A DNA stretch of 64,000 nt from Musa acuminata AAA Group (lineage: Eukaryota > Streptophyta > Magnoliopsida > Zingiberales > Musaceae). The stretch covers positions 11,216,001 to 11,280,000 of the forward strand of contig NC_088342.1 of assembly GCF_036884655.1 (NCBI RefSeq). The letters are read 5' to 3'. Positions within the stretch are counted from its first letter, which is position 1, and every line of letters starts with the position of its first letter. The notes below the pieces were generated by a model that ran no database searches, had not been told where the DNA came from, and worked only from the letters and a program-made list of their open reading frames with translations. This document shows, in pieces, positions 1 through 12,056 of this stretch. The translations under genes and the position numbers were made by a program.

Positions 1-560
1 TATTATAGTATAAGCCAAGCGTGAATAAAAGAAAAGATACCTTACCATCAATCAGGGGTATTAGAAAAAAATATCATTGACCTCTTAGTTAGTCCAGTAT
101 GATTCAGACTCAGATGCATAGGATTATCCTATTTGTCTCCGAGGTGAGAATGCCAAGCTCTTGAAGTATCACCTATATAAAGACTAAAGTCAAAAGAGGT
201 TTCTCGATCTAATCCCTTCGATGCTCAACTCAATAACTTGAGATATATTAGTGTGGACGTTAATAGTTTGAGAAAAAGTCCTCTCTATTTATGTTAGAGG
301 TAAGTTTTTATATCTAATTCTAAAGGGTATGAAAGAAGTTTATGATTATCTTTCTCACCATTTAAGAGCTTCTAAAGGGTAAGTCAAAAGAGGTTTCAAG
401 CTTGTGAATGTCTTTCTTGCCATAAATGATGAGAAGAAAACTTGTGATTGCATTTCTTCCCATAAATAGCAAGAAAGGAAACTTTGTTTTCTCTTCTCAC
501 TTTGGGCACCATGTAATAATAATTTGTTCTTTATCATTTGTCCCTCTCATGAAGGTATGC
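1..560 (-). repeat. Dispersed repeat, probable Ty3/Gypsy LTR or leader copy
   Basis: No gene is visible here. The stretch from about 45 to 530 matches 52083-52470 in the same orientation at low to moderate identity. Shared landmarks are an 'attagaaaaaaatatc' block, 'gaggtgagaatgccaagctc'-like text, a 'gtgtggac.ttaatagtt' block and a 'ctttgggc.cca' block near the right end. At 52 kb this repeat lies just upstream of a reverse-strand Gypsy gag relic. The simplest reading is that both are LTR or leader pieces of Gypsy elements, perhaps of one element split by later insertions. The outer edge runs off the window. Confidence 0.45.
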
Positions 561-616
561 TTTAAGGCTTTTTAAAGAGGGGTTTGAAGTGCGATGTTTA
601 GTTCATCCGACACGTA

Positions 617-1952
617 TGTTGAATCTCAGATTTTGATGATGAAATCAATTGATAAGTTTGTAATCTAATCTATGTTTTGAGTGACGTAGGACTAGCTTCG
701 ATCAAAGAGAAGCAAATTGATTGAAACAGGAGTAATCGGATGTTGGGTTAGAGTTGAACATATTAGGAGATTAGACGTCGGGCTGGAGGATCGGTCGACG
801 TGCTGGTAGAAGAACTTCATGCCATGAGTTCAGACATCGGGCCGAAGGATCGTACATTATGCTAAAGAGATTGAAAGTTGCAAGAGTCAACATGCCGATT
901 AGACAATACGTCAATGGAGAGGACGATGCGTTGAAAGATCGGACAACATATGATTCATATTTTGTAATAATTTATTTAAATCAAGTTAGTTTAGGTCTAA
1001 TTGAGTTGGTATTGGGGTAAAACAATGCCAATTCAATTAAGAGCTAATTAGGCCTGAATTAAAGCTGAATTGAGTTTGCTATTTGGCCCATTTAGTGTCT
1101 TATAATAGGGTTTAACGGTGGTACCATCCAGACATAGTCTTATAGACTATGTCAGATGATGGTACCGCCAGACTAGGCGGTAGTATCGGTCAGACACAAT
1201 CTTCCAAACTAGGTCAAGTGGTGGTACCATCAGATTGGGCAATGGTACCATCAGATTAGGCGATGGTACCGTCTAGTGTCAGGGTGTCAGGTAGTAGTAC
1301 CATCAGACTAGACGGTGGTATCACCCAATGTTAGAAAGTACTAGCGGTGGTATCACCTAGTATTGGTGGTGCTACCGCTAGTATCCCGAAATCCCGGGGA
1401 TTCAAATTTTAGCTCTAATTTTTAAAGTTATTTAGGGTTTACAAATACCCCAATTTTTTTTTTGCTTAAGGAAGCATGAAAAGAAGAACAAAAACTTATG
1501 ATTCTAAAGTTATAATCCTTGTTAGAAAGTTGAGTTCCCTCCTCCATATACTTAAAAGTTGTTCTAAGGGAGAGTGTGAGGGAATACTTGTAATAGAGGG
1601 GGTGTAAAGGTTCTCTCCTGAACCTGTGAAAAGGAGAAAGAGTTATAAGGGTAGTTGATCTTCGCCCATTGGAAAGAAGATTGATAGTGGAAGCTGGTGG
1701 TCTCGAGTGAAGAGGAATTAAGAGTGGATGTAGGTCATGATGACCAAACCACTATAACATTGGTGTGCCTCCCTTTCTCTGCTTATTTACTTATTTTGCA
1801 ACTGCTTTACCTGCTTATTACTACACTTGTAAATGTTTTAAGTTTAAACATCTTTCTGATACGACTTTATTGAACGAATATTTTTCAAACCGATGTGATT
1901 TTATGAAAGCACTAATTCATCCCCTCCTCTTAGTGCCGACTTGATCCTAATA
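617..1952 (+). repeat. A1 5' LTR
   Basis: The start is set by TGTTGAATCT and the end by CCTAATA just before the primer site (terminal CA mutated to TA). Positions 1115-1385 hold a cluster of short palindromic words around GGTACC, such as GGTGGTACCATC and GATGGTACCG. It lies upstream of a decayed TATA-like stretch near 1439. Confidence 0.8.
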
Positions 1953-2001
1953 GTTGGTATTAGAGTCACATTTCTCTTATTTGGTTTAACACTTAAGAGA
2001 A

Positions 2002-3489
2002 ATGACTTTTACCGATAATTAAGAGGGTTTTTCTATCGTTTGTCCTCATATATTCAATGGGATAGACTACACGTATTGGAAAACTCGAATAAAAGTTTTC
2101 TTGATTTCTTTAGATTTAAATTTATGGAATATCGTTGAAAATAGTTTTCAAAAGTCTTTTAATCCAATGAACGAATAGAATGATTTAGAGAAATTTTTTT
2201 TTCTTTGAATGCTAGAGCTATGAATGCTCTATTTTATGCTTTAAACAAAAATGAATTTAATCATATTTCTTTATGTGAAACTACACATGAGATTTGACAC
2301 ACACTGTAAGTAACTTATGAAGGCACAACTAGAGTTATAGAGTCTAAAATAAATCTTTTGATGCATGATTTTGAACTATTTTGAATGAAGCCAAGTGAAA
2401 CCATTATTGACATGTACACCTATTTTATGGATATCATCAATGGTTTAAAAGCTCTTAGCAAATATTTTTTGAATCTTAAACTTGTTAATAAAGTTTTACG
2501 ATCACTTTCTAAAAATTGGGATTTGAAAGTAACTGCAATACAAGAGGCAAAGGACCTAAATAACTTTTGACTTGAAGAACTTATCGAGTCTTTGATGACC
2601 TATGAAATAACATGCAAAACATATGTTGAACTTGATAAACATGAGAACAACTTGCCAAAGAATAAGAAGAATTTGACACTTAGAATAAATGAAGACCACT
2701 AGAGTGAAAACTCAAGTGATGATGACTTTAAACTCCTCACAAGTAAATTAAAAAGGTTCATAAAACAAGAATCAAAAAATAAAAATGAGCTTAAAAAGAA
2801 AAAGCTGCCAAAAACGAAGAAATCACTCAAGGTGTCTTGGGATGAATTAAGTGCATCCGAAGACGAAGTGGCGAACTACACCTTGATGGCTCTCAACGAT
2901 GAGGTAAATGACTCAACCGAAACTCCTTTACCTTACTATGAATTGCTTGATGCTTTCCATGATTTATTTGATAAATTTAAATTAATTGATAAAAAATATA
3001 AATTATTAAAAAAGGATCATGCTTCTCTTGCTAGTGAATTTAAAAAATTAAAAAATGAGCATGATAATTGTATGTTAACTCCTTACCCTAAGTGTGAAGA
3101 GTTGACTCACTTAAAAAGAAAATTTTATTTTTATAACAAGTGTTAGATAAATTTAAAATTGGTAGCAAATCTTCATGATTCTTGCCAATAAGAGTCATGT
3201 TCGTAGAATGGAAGGAATCGGCTTTCTGAGTAATTACGCTCAACAAAAGTCAACTACTTTTATTAAAGGACACATATTGCATGTTACCCCTAAGGTTAAG
3301 TATAATTTTTGTGGTAGATGTGGTCATTTTGCATATAAATGCCCATTCAAAATGTATAGTTTACATAAGTTGGTTTGGGTTTATAAAGGAACCATAAATG
3401 ATTTAATGCCAAAAGCTAAGAATGATAGATCAAACCATGAGAGATCTAAAGCTAAATGGGTACCTAGAACAAACCCATCCTTCTTATAG
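2002..3489 (+). pseudogene. A1 gag (capsid, coiled coil, zinc knuckle), broken
   Basis: This is the gag of a Sirevirus-like Copia element, which would form the virus-like particle shell and bind RNA. Reading through stops and frameshifts gives the same order of words as the intact A2 gag: a DYTYWKTR block, a MKPSETI.DMYTYF block near 2385 and a VTAIQEAKDLNN block near 2540. Unlike A2-A4 it continues past the capsid region. Positions 2832-3146 encode a charged, coiled-coil-like stretch. Positions 3175-3489 contain a zinc knuckle in which the first cysteine is Tyr (YNFCGRCGHFAYKC), followed by a WVPRTNP linker typical of SIRE-type gag. Several internal stops, including one at about 2176, make it non-functional. 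Confidence 0.8.
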
Positions 3490-3600
3490 ACTTTTCTAAA
3501 ATCGAAAACTAGGAGCAAAGATAAAATATTGATTGTGGATTCTCATGGCTTATAACCGGAGATCTAACACACTTCATAAAGCTCACTAGCTGAAACAAAA
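3490..3600 (+). pseudogene. Protease stub downstream of A1 gag
   Basis: Just after the gag stop, the reading continues with V-D-S and then ITGDLTHFIKLT in a neighbouring frame (about 3535-3590). Copia SIRE-type proteases carry DSGCS..MTGD at the active site, so this looks like the first part of a protease with a small deletion in the DSG region. Homology then ends at 'aacaaaatgattttgatt' (near 3594), a junction that also occurs in A2 at about 15264. All of pol downstream is missing. Confidence 0.55.
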
Positions 3601-5138
3601 TGATTTTGATTAAAAATATTTTATGTTTAATGAAATCATGCTTGATAATTTAATGATACATGATGATTTGAAGTAATGATGATTTTTTATGTATTATAAT
3701 ATTGATCTTTATCATGATGAACTTTGCTTTTTCGGTTTTAACCGATGATGCATGGATTTCACATAAAAGAAAATTGAGCATGCTTGTATGAAATCAATCA
3801 CTTAAATTAAAATAAAAAAGGTGGAATGCATTATTATTGACAATGTCTCTATCCCTAAAAGCTTATCGAATCTTTCAAAAAATAGATTAGTAAACCTATT
3901 TATGTTTTTTTTTAATCTCTTAAGAAAGTAATTTTGATGATTTGATAAATTAAATTTGAATGAGTTTTATCCAACTTGATACTTGAGATTTTTTGAATCA
4001 AGATCTTTGATCTCCCAACATTTCATTTTGTTATTTATAAAATATGAATATTATCTAAATGAATGGTGATTTTTCTTTTGATTCCTCATAATTATAACTT
4101 AAAATCGTTTATAAATCAAGATCATTTATTATGATTCATTTTTTCGCTAGTTGATTTATCTAAAAGAATCATAGTTTGTCTCTTGATATTCACAACTTGA
4201 AATTTGTATTCTTTTTTTCTTTTTACAAAAGAGGAGTTTTATCCAAATTATGATCTTAATTCCTTGATAATTATAACTTGTGATTTTTATGAATCAAGAT
4301 TATTTACCATGATTCTTCTTTTTGTTATTTGATTTATCCAAATAAATCATAATTTTTTTCTTTTGATTTTTTTATATTTGATTCATAACTTGAAAGTAGT
4401 CTTATTACTCCCTTGTATTCATAAATTGTATATCTCATCACCAAGTTAATTTTTCTTGATATATTTCATATGATGATTTGAAAAATAATGTAAAAGGAAA
4501 AGTTTTGCACTATTGTAACATTCCCTTCTTTTTTACAATGATAAAGGGGAAGAAAGATTTGCTATCTTGCACATATAAAGAGAAGCAAAACTTGCACATC
4601 TCAAGAGAGGCAATACTCATGATGCATGTTCTAACTTGCACATTTCAAAAATCTTGCTAGCTTGCATATTTTAAAATAATGTAAAATTTGCTATCTTACT
4701 AGCTTGCATAATTAAAAATTTGCTAGTTACACTTTTCTACTTTTAATTAATGACAAAGGGGAAAAAGTTATGATGATGTTATGAAATTATGCATGAAATA
4801 CTCATGATATTATGATGATGTATACCATGAGATATCATGATGATCATACATGGTAGGATGTAATGTATCTTGATATTTTGATAACATGATAATTTGAAAT
4901 ATTTATGATTTGAAATCATGTATGTAATGATGATTTTATATTTTGAAAACATATATGATGATTTGGTATTATGAATGCAAACTTCAACTTATGATAATAA
5001 TACATGCAATGATGAAATATTCATGATTAAAATTGCTTTGACTTGAATTCAATTTGAATTCAAGGTTCATCTATTGATAGGGGGAGTTTAGTTTAAACTC
5101 CATCATTAATTGATTGACATCATAAAAAAGGGGGAGAT
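3600..5138 (+). other. A1 non-coding spacer with three purine tracts
   Basis: AT-rich, with no long reading frame. It holds short recurring words (GATGAT, CTTGCACAT, TTGCTAGC) and three polypurine tracts. Two are internal, near 4540 (ATGATAAAGGGGAAGAAAG) and 4750 (ATGACAAAGGGGAAAAAG). The third is the true plus-strand primer at 5126-5138. The same three-tract layout is seen in A2, A3 and A4. Confidence 0.65.
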
Positions 5139-6360
5139 TGTTAAATCTAGGATTTTGATGATAAAATCAATTAATGAGTTTGTGATCTAATATGCATTTT
5201 AAGTGATGCAGGACTAGCTTCGATCAAAGAGAGACAAATTGGTTGAAGCAGGAGGAATCAGACGTTGGGCCATAGTTGAACATGTCAGGAGATTGGATGT
5301 CGGGCCAGAGGATCCATCGACGTTTCGCTAGAAGGACTTTATGACGTGAGTTTGAGCATCGGGCCGAAGGATCGGACATTGCGTCAAGACAATCAGAAGT
5401 TGCGAGAGTCAACATGTCGATTGGGCAATACGCCGAAGGAGAGGATGATGCGTCGAAGGATCGAACAAAGCGTTGGAAGAACCAATGACATGTTGGACAA
5501 TATATGATTCATGCTTTATAATAATTTATCTAGATTGAGTTAGTTTAGGTCTAATTGAGTCGATATTGGGGTGAAACAATGCCAACTCAATTAGGGTCCA
5601 ATTGAGCCTGAATTAGGACTATTGTTTGGCCCATTCAGTGTCTTATAGCAGGGTCTAGCGGTGGCACCGCCCAGACATAGTCTCTTAGATTGTGTTAGGT
5701 GGTGGTACCGCCCAATGTCAGGGTATCAAGCGGTAGTACCACTAGACTGGCGGTGGTACCGCCTAGTGTCAAAAAGTATTGGCGGTGGTATTGCCAGTAC
5801 CCAAAAATCCGATAGATTTAAATTTTGGCTCTAATTTTTAAAATCATTTGGGGTCTATAAATACTCTAATCTTTTTTGTTTGAGAAAGCACGAAAAGGAG
5901 AACAAAACCTTGTGATTCTAAAGTTGTAATCCTTGTTAGAAAGTTGAGCTCCCTCCATATACTTAGAGGTTATTCTAAGAGAGAGTGTGAGGGAATACTT
6001 GTAATAGAGGGGTGTAAAGGTTCTTTCTTAAATCTGTGAAGAGGAGAAAGAGTTGTAAGGGTAGTTGATATTCGTCTGTTCGAAAAAAGATCGGTAGTGG
6101 AATCCGGGCCTCGAGTAAAGAGGAATCGGGAGTGGATGTGGATCACAATGATCGAACCACTATAAAATTGGTGTGCCTCCCTTTCTCTCCTTGTTTACTT
6201 ATTTTGCAACTGCTTTACCTGCTCATTACTACATTTGCAAATATTTTAAGTTTAAACATCTTTCCGATATGACTTTATTGAATGAATATTTTCTAAACCG
6301 ACGTGATTTTATGAAAGCACAAATTCACCCTCCCTCCTTAGTGCCGACTTGATCCTAACA
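5139..6360 (+). repeat. A1 3' LTR
   Basis: Starts TGTTAAATCTAGG after the purine tract and ends GATCCTAACA at 6360. It carries the GGTACC-type palindrome cluster (about 5650-5800) upstream of TATAAATAC near 5858. It is clearly diverged from the 5' LTR (1336 versus 1222 bp), so the insertion is old. Confidence 0.8.
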
Positions 6361-6782
6361 ACGTGAACATTCAGGATTTATTTTTATGGGTCGGCTTGTC
6401 ACCTCTATCGTAGTACATTTCTTTTCACGTGGATCGATTTTCTCTAACTCATATATCTTGGGCAAATTTTGCATTGTGCTTCTACTATAGTAGATTTTTT
6501 TTCACACAAGTAGTTTTCTTGACTAACATATCTCGAGCATATTTGGCTTTGTTCTTCCACCATGATGGATTTCTCTTCACGTAAGTTAGGTTTTCCTAAC
6601 ACATGTCTTGGGTGTATTTGGCTTTGCGCCTCTACCATGGTGGATTTCTTTTTATGCAAGTTAGTTTTCCCCGACTAACATGTCTAGTGCATTTAGCCTT
6701 ATGCCTTCATCATGGTGGATTTATCTTCATGTGGGTAGGATTTTTTTGACTTATATATCTTGAGTATATTTGGTCTTGTGCC

Positions 6783-9700
6783 TATTCGGAAACCATAGAG
6801 AGCATCATATGTGTAACAAAAAAATAAAAAAAATAAAACTGATTTCTCAAAAGAATCATATCTGATTTTCATGCGATGAGTGGGAGCGTAAAACTCATAA
6901 AATCAAAAACTATGTAACACATACGAAACGTTCTCACTTAGGAGAGATCATATATCCCCAATATATAAATCCTAGTCCATGGATGAAGGAGCTCTTGCAA
7001 ACTCCTCTCTAGTAGTGATCTACATGATGGATGAAGCGACGACGCACCTCCTCTCACGACATCTTCTTTTCTCACCTTCGAGCACCGCCACGCAGTAGCA
7101 AACACAAGAAAGGCCAAGCCTTTCTAGTTGTTCTCATTATTAGTCATAGGTGCCCTGCAAGCCAATCACTTAAGTGATGACAAGTGTGACTTGACATAGT
7201 CTTTTTGCTTATTATTATTATTTAGTATTTTATCACTTTATATTGTTTATTGCATGAATATATATATTGTGATGTCCATTGATCTATGCAATAAGATTCA
7301 GATTATGATGAGATCATGATAATGAGACTGATTCACCTTAAAATACAAACCCTAAAGAATCCTAGTCATAGGTTATTCGAGAAGGACATCGAGATAATTG
7401 GACAAACTAGTGTGCTGTATACCCATCCATATAATGGATGTAGCTGATCTCATAGCTGCTTATATGGGGACATTAAGGATACCGTATAGGTGCTCATTGG
7501 AGAATGAGTTCACTGATTGATCCGCTCATGGAATACTGGATAGTTGATGATGTCTTATTGTCAAACAATAATTTTGTAGTCCCAGTAGTATATCTGGTCT
7601 TTAGACTTGAGATACCAAGGATGTTCTGTATGAGTACTCTGCTCTTTGATACCAAACTTATATGTTTAGAAGTTCCAAATCTATTACAGCATGTTATTGG
7701 GAGTCATAGCCAACCTTACAAGGGCTATTGAGTGTCGTTAGAGGATTATTCGCTCTTAGTATCATGAGAGAAATATCCTGTGTGTTCTTGCTCAAACAAA
7801 TCCTTTGCCAAGGTTGTTTGGATTGAGAGAGAAAGAGTTATCTAGGAGAATTCGATTAGAGCGATACTCAAGTAGAAACCGTATGAGTATGACAGTACCA
7901 TGTTCAGTATACAATCTTTGAGATATTAAATAGATGAGAGACTATAAGTATACGATAATTGAGGATAGATAGGTCTAAAGGATTGAATTCCCCTGTATTA
8001 TTTAGAGACTACGGCGTAGTGGCCTAATACGTCCATAGTCGATGAGTCGAGTGAATTATTATGGAGATAATAATTCACTAAGCCAGAGGGAGTTATGACA
8101 GGTATGACTTACGACCAACTCGATATTGAGCCTCGAGGGTCATACACATATGGTAGGTGTTACGGTGAGTAGAGGTTCATATATAAAATATCTACTAGAG
8201 CCCCTATTTTATTAAATATCCAATATGCCCCTGAATTATTGGATATCATGGATGAGATCCAATAAGAGCCAATGAAAGATTATTGGATAGAGATCCACTA
8301 ATCAAGAGGCTTGGGCAATTGGATGGAGATCCAATACCCAATAAGGTAGGATCCATTAGGGTTAAGCTGATAGTGGGCCTCTATAAATAAGAAGGAACTG
8401 AAGGTTCATAGGCTAGAGCCTCTCTGGGTTCCCATCTCTTATTCTCCTCCCATTCTCCTCCTCAGATAGCAGGCATGGAGATTTGAAGAGAATCGTCGTA
8501 GCCCTATTATATGGATCACCGATAAAAAGGAGGACGCTTGACCTCCTTTATCCTCTCTTACAGATCTGCAGGGATTTAGAGATATATGATCTCCCTAGGT
8601 AAAACACAATCTTTCATATACGTAGTTTTCTGTTTCACGGGTTTTGCGCACCAATCTTCACACGACGACGAACACTTCTTTGAGAAATTTGGGGATTTTA
8701 TTTTTGTTCTTCCTCTACGCATGTGATATTGCCCCTAAAATTCTCTACACTCATGCCCCAAATAAGGCTAATAGTAGGGGAGGAAAGGGAGGGAGGAGAA
8801 TAGGAAGTGGGCAGCCAAAGGAGTCTAGCCTATGACCCTTTGGTCCCTCTCCTATTTATAGAGAACCTTTTTAACTTAACTCTAATGGATCATGCCCTAT
8901 TGAGTATTGAATCTTCATCTAATTACCTTGGCATATTGGATATTGGATCTCCATCAAATTATCCCTCGTTTAATGAAAATTGAATCTCTATCCAAATATC
9001 TACTCTAAGCTCCTATTGGGTTTCACTTAACTGATCCAATAAAACATAGTTTTATTAGATATCATATATCTAATCCTCAATTCATCGTTTCATCTACCAT
9101 ATGTGTGTGACCCTCTAAGCCCAATGCCGAACTGGCCATAAGTTGCAACTATCATAACTTTTTATAACTTAGTGAATTATTATCTCCATAATAATTCACT
9201 CAACTCATCGACAACGGATATACTAGGCCACTAGGCCATAGTCCCCAGATAGTACAAGGGGATCTAATTAATTAAAGCTATTTGCTTTCAATTACTATTT
9301 ATCTATAGTCCCTCATCCATCCAATATTCTAGAGATCATATACCAAGTATGATACTATTAGGCCCATACGAAATATATCTGAGTCTCACTCTAATTAAAT
9401 TCTCCTGAAGAATTTTTTATCTCTCAATTTGAATCTCATACTTATCAAATTCATCATGATCCTATCAACCTTGGCTAGGGATTTGCTTGAGTGAGAATAC
9501 ACGAGATATTCTTTAAATGATATCGAGAGTGGATGATCCTGTATTGATACTCAATTGCCCTCGTAAGGTTAGCTACCACTCTCAATGACTAGCTATACTA
9601 GATTTGGAACTTCCAAACCTATAAGTCTAGTGTCAAAGATGAAGTACTCATACATGACATCCTTGGTATCTCAAGTCTAAGGACCAAATACACAATTGAG

Positions 9701-10133
9701 ACTACAGAATTACTGTTTGACGAAGAGGTATCATTAACTAACTAGCATTCCGTAAGCGGATCATCTAATGAATTAATTCTCTAATGAGTACATGCACTAT
9801 ATCCCTAATGTCCCCACACAAGCAGCTTTGAGACCAACTGCCTCAATCATATGAACAGGTGCATAACACACTGGTTTGTCCAATTATCTCAATGTCCCTC
9901 TCATGTTGCCTATAATTGGGAATGTTTAGAGTATATGTTTATAGGCAAATTAGTCTTATTATCATAATCTCATCATGATCTAATTCCCACTACACAGATC
10001 TAGGGATGTTACAATATATATTTATCATCAACAGAAAGTGAAAAAAATATCATAATAATAACAAAAAAGATTATGTAGTATGTCACACATGCAATCACTT
10101 AGTGATTGGCTTCCAGGGTACTTGTAACTAACA
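6783..10133 (-). mobile_element. Reverse solo LTR of family B, interrupted
   Basis: The two parts, 6783-7137 and 8755-10133, together make about 1.73 kb of family B LTR on the minus strand. The left end is TATTCGGAAACC, a decayed terminus. The right end is GGGTACTTGTAACTAACA, the reverse of the LTR start. The best size match is the old B1 3' LTR (1.7 kb). The flanks GTGCC and TCGCC are a decayed TSD (three of five bases). No internal region is attached, so this is a solo LTR left by recombination. Confidence 0.75.
7138..8749 (+). mobile_element. Forward solo LTR of family B inside the reverse one
   Basis: A 1612-bp LTR that starts TATTAGTCATAGGTGCCC and ends TTCTCTACA. It is flanked by a perfect 5-bp duplication CTCAT (7133-7137 and 8750-8754). 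Short frames such as 7504-7731 recur at the same place in other B LTRs and are not genes. It sits head-on within the reverse solo LTR, giving a large imperfect inverted repeat. Confidence 0.82.
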
Positions 10134-10682
10134 TCGCCTCTATCATAATAGATTTTTCTTTATGCAAGTTGGGTTTTTCTAACTTATATATCTTGAGCGC
10201 ATTTGACCTTGTACCTCTTTCGTGATGGATTTCTCTTCACATGGGTTGCATCTTCCCGACTCATATATCTTAGGCATATTTGGCCTTACATTTCTACCAT
10301 GGCAGATTTTTTTTCATGCAAGTTAGGTTTTTTGTAACTAACGTGTCTCTAACGCATTTGATCTTATACCTTTGTTGTGGTAGATATCTCTTCATGCAGG
10401 TTGGATTTTCCTGACTCATGTATCTCAGGTGCAATTAGCCTTGTACTTCCACTATGATAGATTTCTCTCCATGTGGGTTGAGTTTTTTTGACTGATGTGT
10501 TTTGGGCGTATTTGATCTTGTGGCTTTGTTATGACAACAATATCTTCATGTGGGTCAGTTTTTTTTTACTTACACATCTCGGGTGCATTTGGTCTTGTGC
10601 CTCCGCTATAGTGGATTTCTCTTTATATGGGTTGGATTTTTTTGACTCACATATCTCGGGCAGTGTTGCCTTGTGCTTGAGT

Positions 10683-10967
10683 GGAGAGAAAGATCATACT
10701 TCGATTTAAGGAGTGTCTTCATTGCATCTACCAAGTGGATCTAGAGAGGAGAACAATTGACCTCTTTCATCCTCACCTATAGATCGAAAAGTTTTTAGGG
10801 ATATACGATCTTCTTAGGTAATACATCTTTCACATATGCTCAGTTTTCGATTTTGTAGTTTTTCATGCACCAATAGTCCACAACAATGAGAACCTTTTTC
10901 TATAGGAAATCTAGGATTTTTATTTTTTGTTCTTCTGTTGCGCATATGATGCTTTTCCCAAGGTTTT
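10683..10967 (+). repeat. B1 5' LTR remnant
   Basis: Only the last 285 bp or so survive. It matches the end of B LTRs: the GGATC..TAGAGAGGAGAAC block, the TTTTTCATGCACCAAT block and the final GCGCATATGATGC...TTTTCCAAC. Text following it resembles a decayed primer site and the leader start of B2. Confidence 0.65.
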
Positions 10968-11261
10968 CCAACTATTGCATGTTATGTTGAATTGCGTAGA
11001 ATCAATTTTTTTATAAAGTTCTTGTGTTTGATATCAATCACAGATTTAAACTACATCTATTATAGCACTTGAAAGGCCTCATTGGCCACTAGTTTGCTGT
11101 CAAAATAGTTAACAAAAAATTGGGTAAAAAGGACAACAAATGTAGTAGTCCTATAGCATTGGTAGAAGGCTGCTTGCAGCCTTGGCCGAGAGCAGAACTT
11201 GCTGCTCTTGGCCAAGTAGAGTAGAGCCCCTACAGTTAGGGATTCCTGGCTGCAAGGGGGA
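10968..11261 (+). other. B1 leader, first part
   Basis: Aligns loosely with the start of the B2 leader. It includes 'tgaattgcgtagaatcaatttt' and then a GC-richer stretch of 'gctgc/ttggcc' words near 11160-11260. It breaks at GGGGA where the reverse solo LTR enters. The short frame 11182-11445 spans this junction and is not a gene. Confidence 0.55.
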
Positions 11262-12056
11262 TGTAGAGAAATCTAGGGGCAACATCACATGCACAGTGGA
11301 AGAACATAAAACAAAATTTCTAAATTTCCTAAAAGATGTTCATCATCGTGCGAAGATTGATGTACAAAAACCCACAAAACTTAAATCGACATATGAAATA
11401 GATATGTTTTACCTAGGAAGATCGTATATCTATGAATCTCTGTAGATCTATAAGAGAAGATGAAGGAGGTTAAGCATCCTCCTCTTTAGCGGTGATTCAC
11501 ATAATAGGGCTATGACGATGCTCCTCAAATCTCCATGCCTACTATATGAGGAGGAGAAGGGGAGAGGAGAATAGGAGATGGCAACTAAGAAGCCCCAGCC
11601 TTTGGGCCTTTAGTTCCCTCTTATTTATAGAGGCCCCTAGTTAACCCTAATGGATCCTAACCTATTGGGTATTGAATCTCTATCCAATTACCTAAGCCTC
11701 TTAGATTAGTGGGTCTCTACCTAATAATCTATTATTAGCTATTATTGGATTTCATCCATGTGATCTAATAATTCAGGGGCTTATTGGATATCCAATAAGA
11801 TAGGGGCTCCAACGGATATCTCATATCCGAACCTCTACTCGTCACAACACCTACTATATATGTGTGACCCTCTAGGCCCAATATCGAGTTGGCCATTAGG
11901 CATACCTGTCAGAACTCCTTTTTGCTCAGTGAATTATTATCTCTATAATAATTTACTCGACTCATCGACTGCGAATATACTATACTACTATGTTGTAGTC
12001 CCTAGATGATATAGAAGAATCCAATACTCAATTACAGTGTACCTATAGTCCCTTAT

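Larger units (their letters stand above)
617..6360 (+). mobile_element. A1: decayed non-autonomous Copia (Sirevirus-like) element
   Basis: Complete but old LTR element. The 5' LTR is 617-1952, the internal region 1953-5138 and the 3' LTR 5139-6360. The LTRs begin TGTT(G/A)AATCT and end GATCCTAAcA. The flanking duplications are ACGTA (612-616) and ACGTG (6361-6365), four of five bases alike. A decayed tRNA-Met primer site, TTGGTATTAGAG, follows the 5' LTR and a purine tract AAAAAAGGGGGAGAT precedes the 3' LTR. Inside are a broken gag with a zinc knuckle, a protease stub and about 1.5 kb of AT-rich spacer. There is no integrase or reverse transcriptase. It is the least reduced of the four family A elements in the window. 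Confidence 0.85.
6380..10682. repeat. 77-bp tandem repeat array, split by an insertion
   Basis: About twelve degenerate units of 75-78 bp occur in two blocks, 6380-6782 and 10139-10682. Each unit runs roughly ATTTGGCCTTGTGCCTC, then an 'accatggtggatttctcttca' core, then a 'gactcatatatctcgggc' tail. Unit starts read at 6541, 6616, 6691 and 6768, then 10201, 10278, 10356, 10433, 10510 and 10587. The gap between the blocks is the nested LTR pair at 6783-10133. Joining the edges restores a continuous unit, so the array predates the insertion. The unit length is not a multiple of three and no reading frame persists, so coding is unlikely. Confidence 0.85.
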
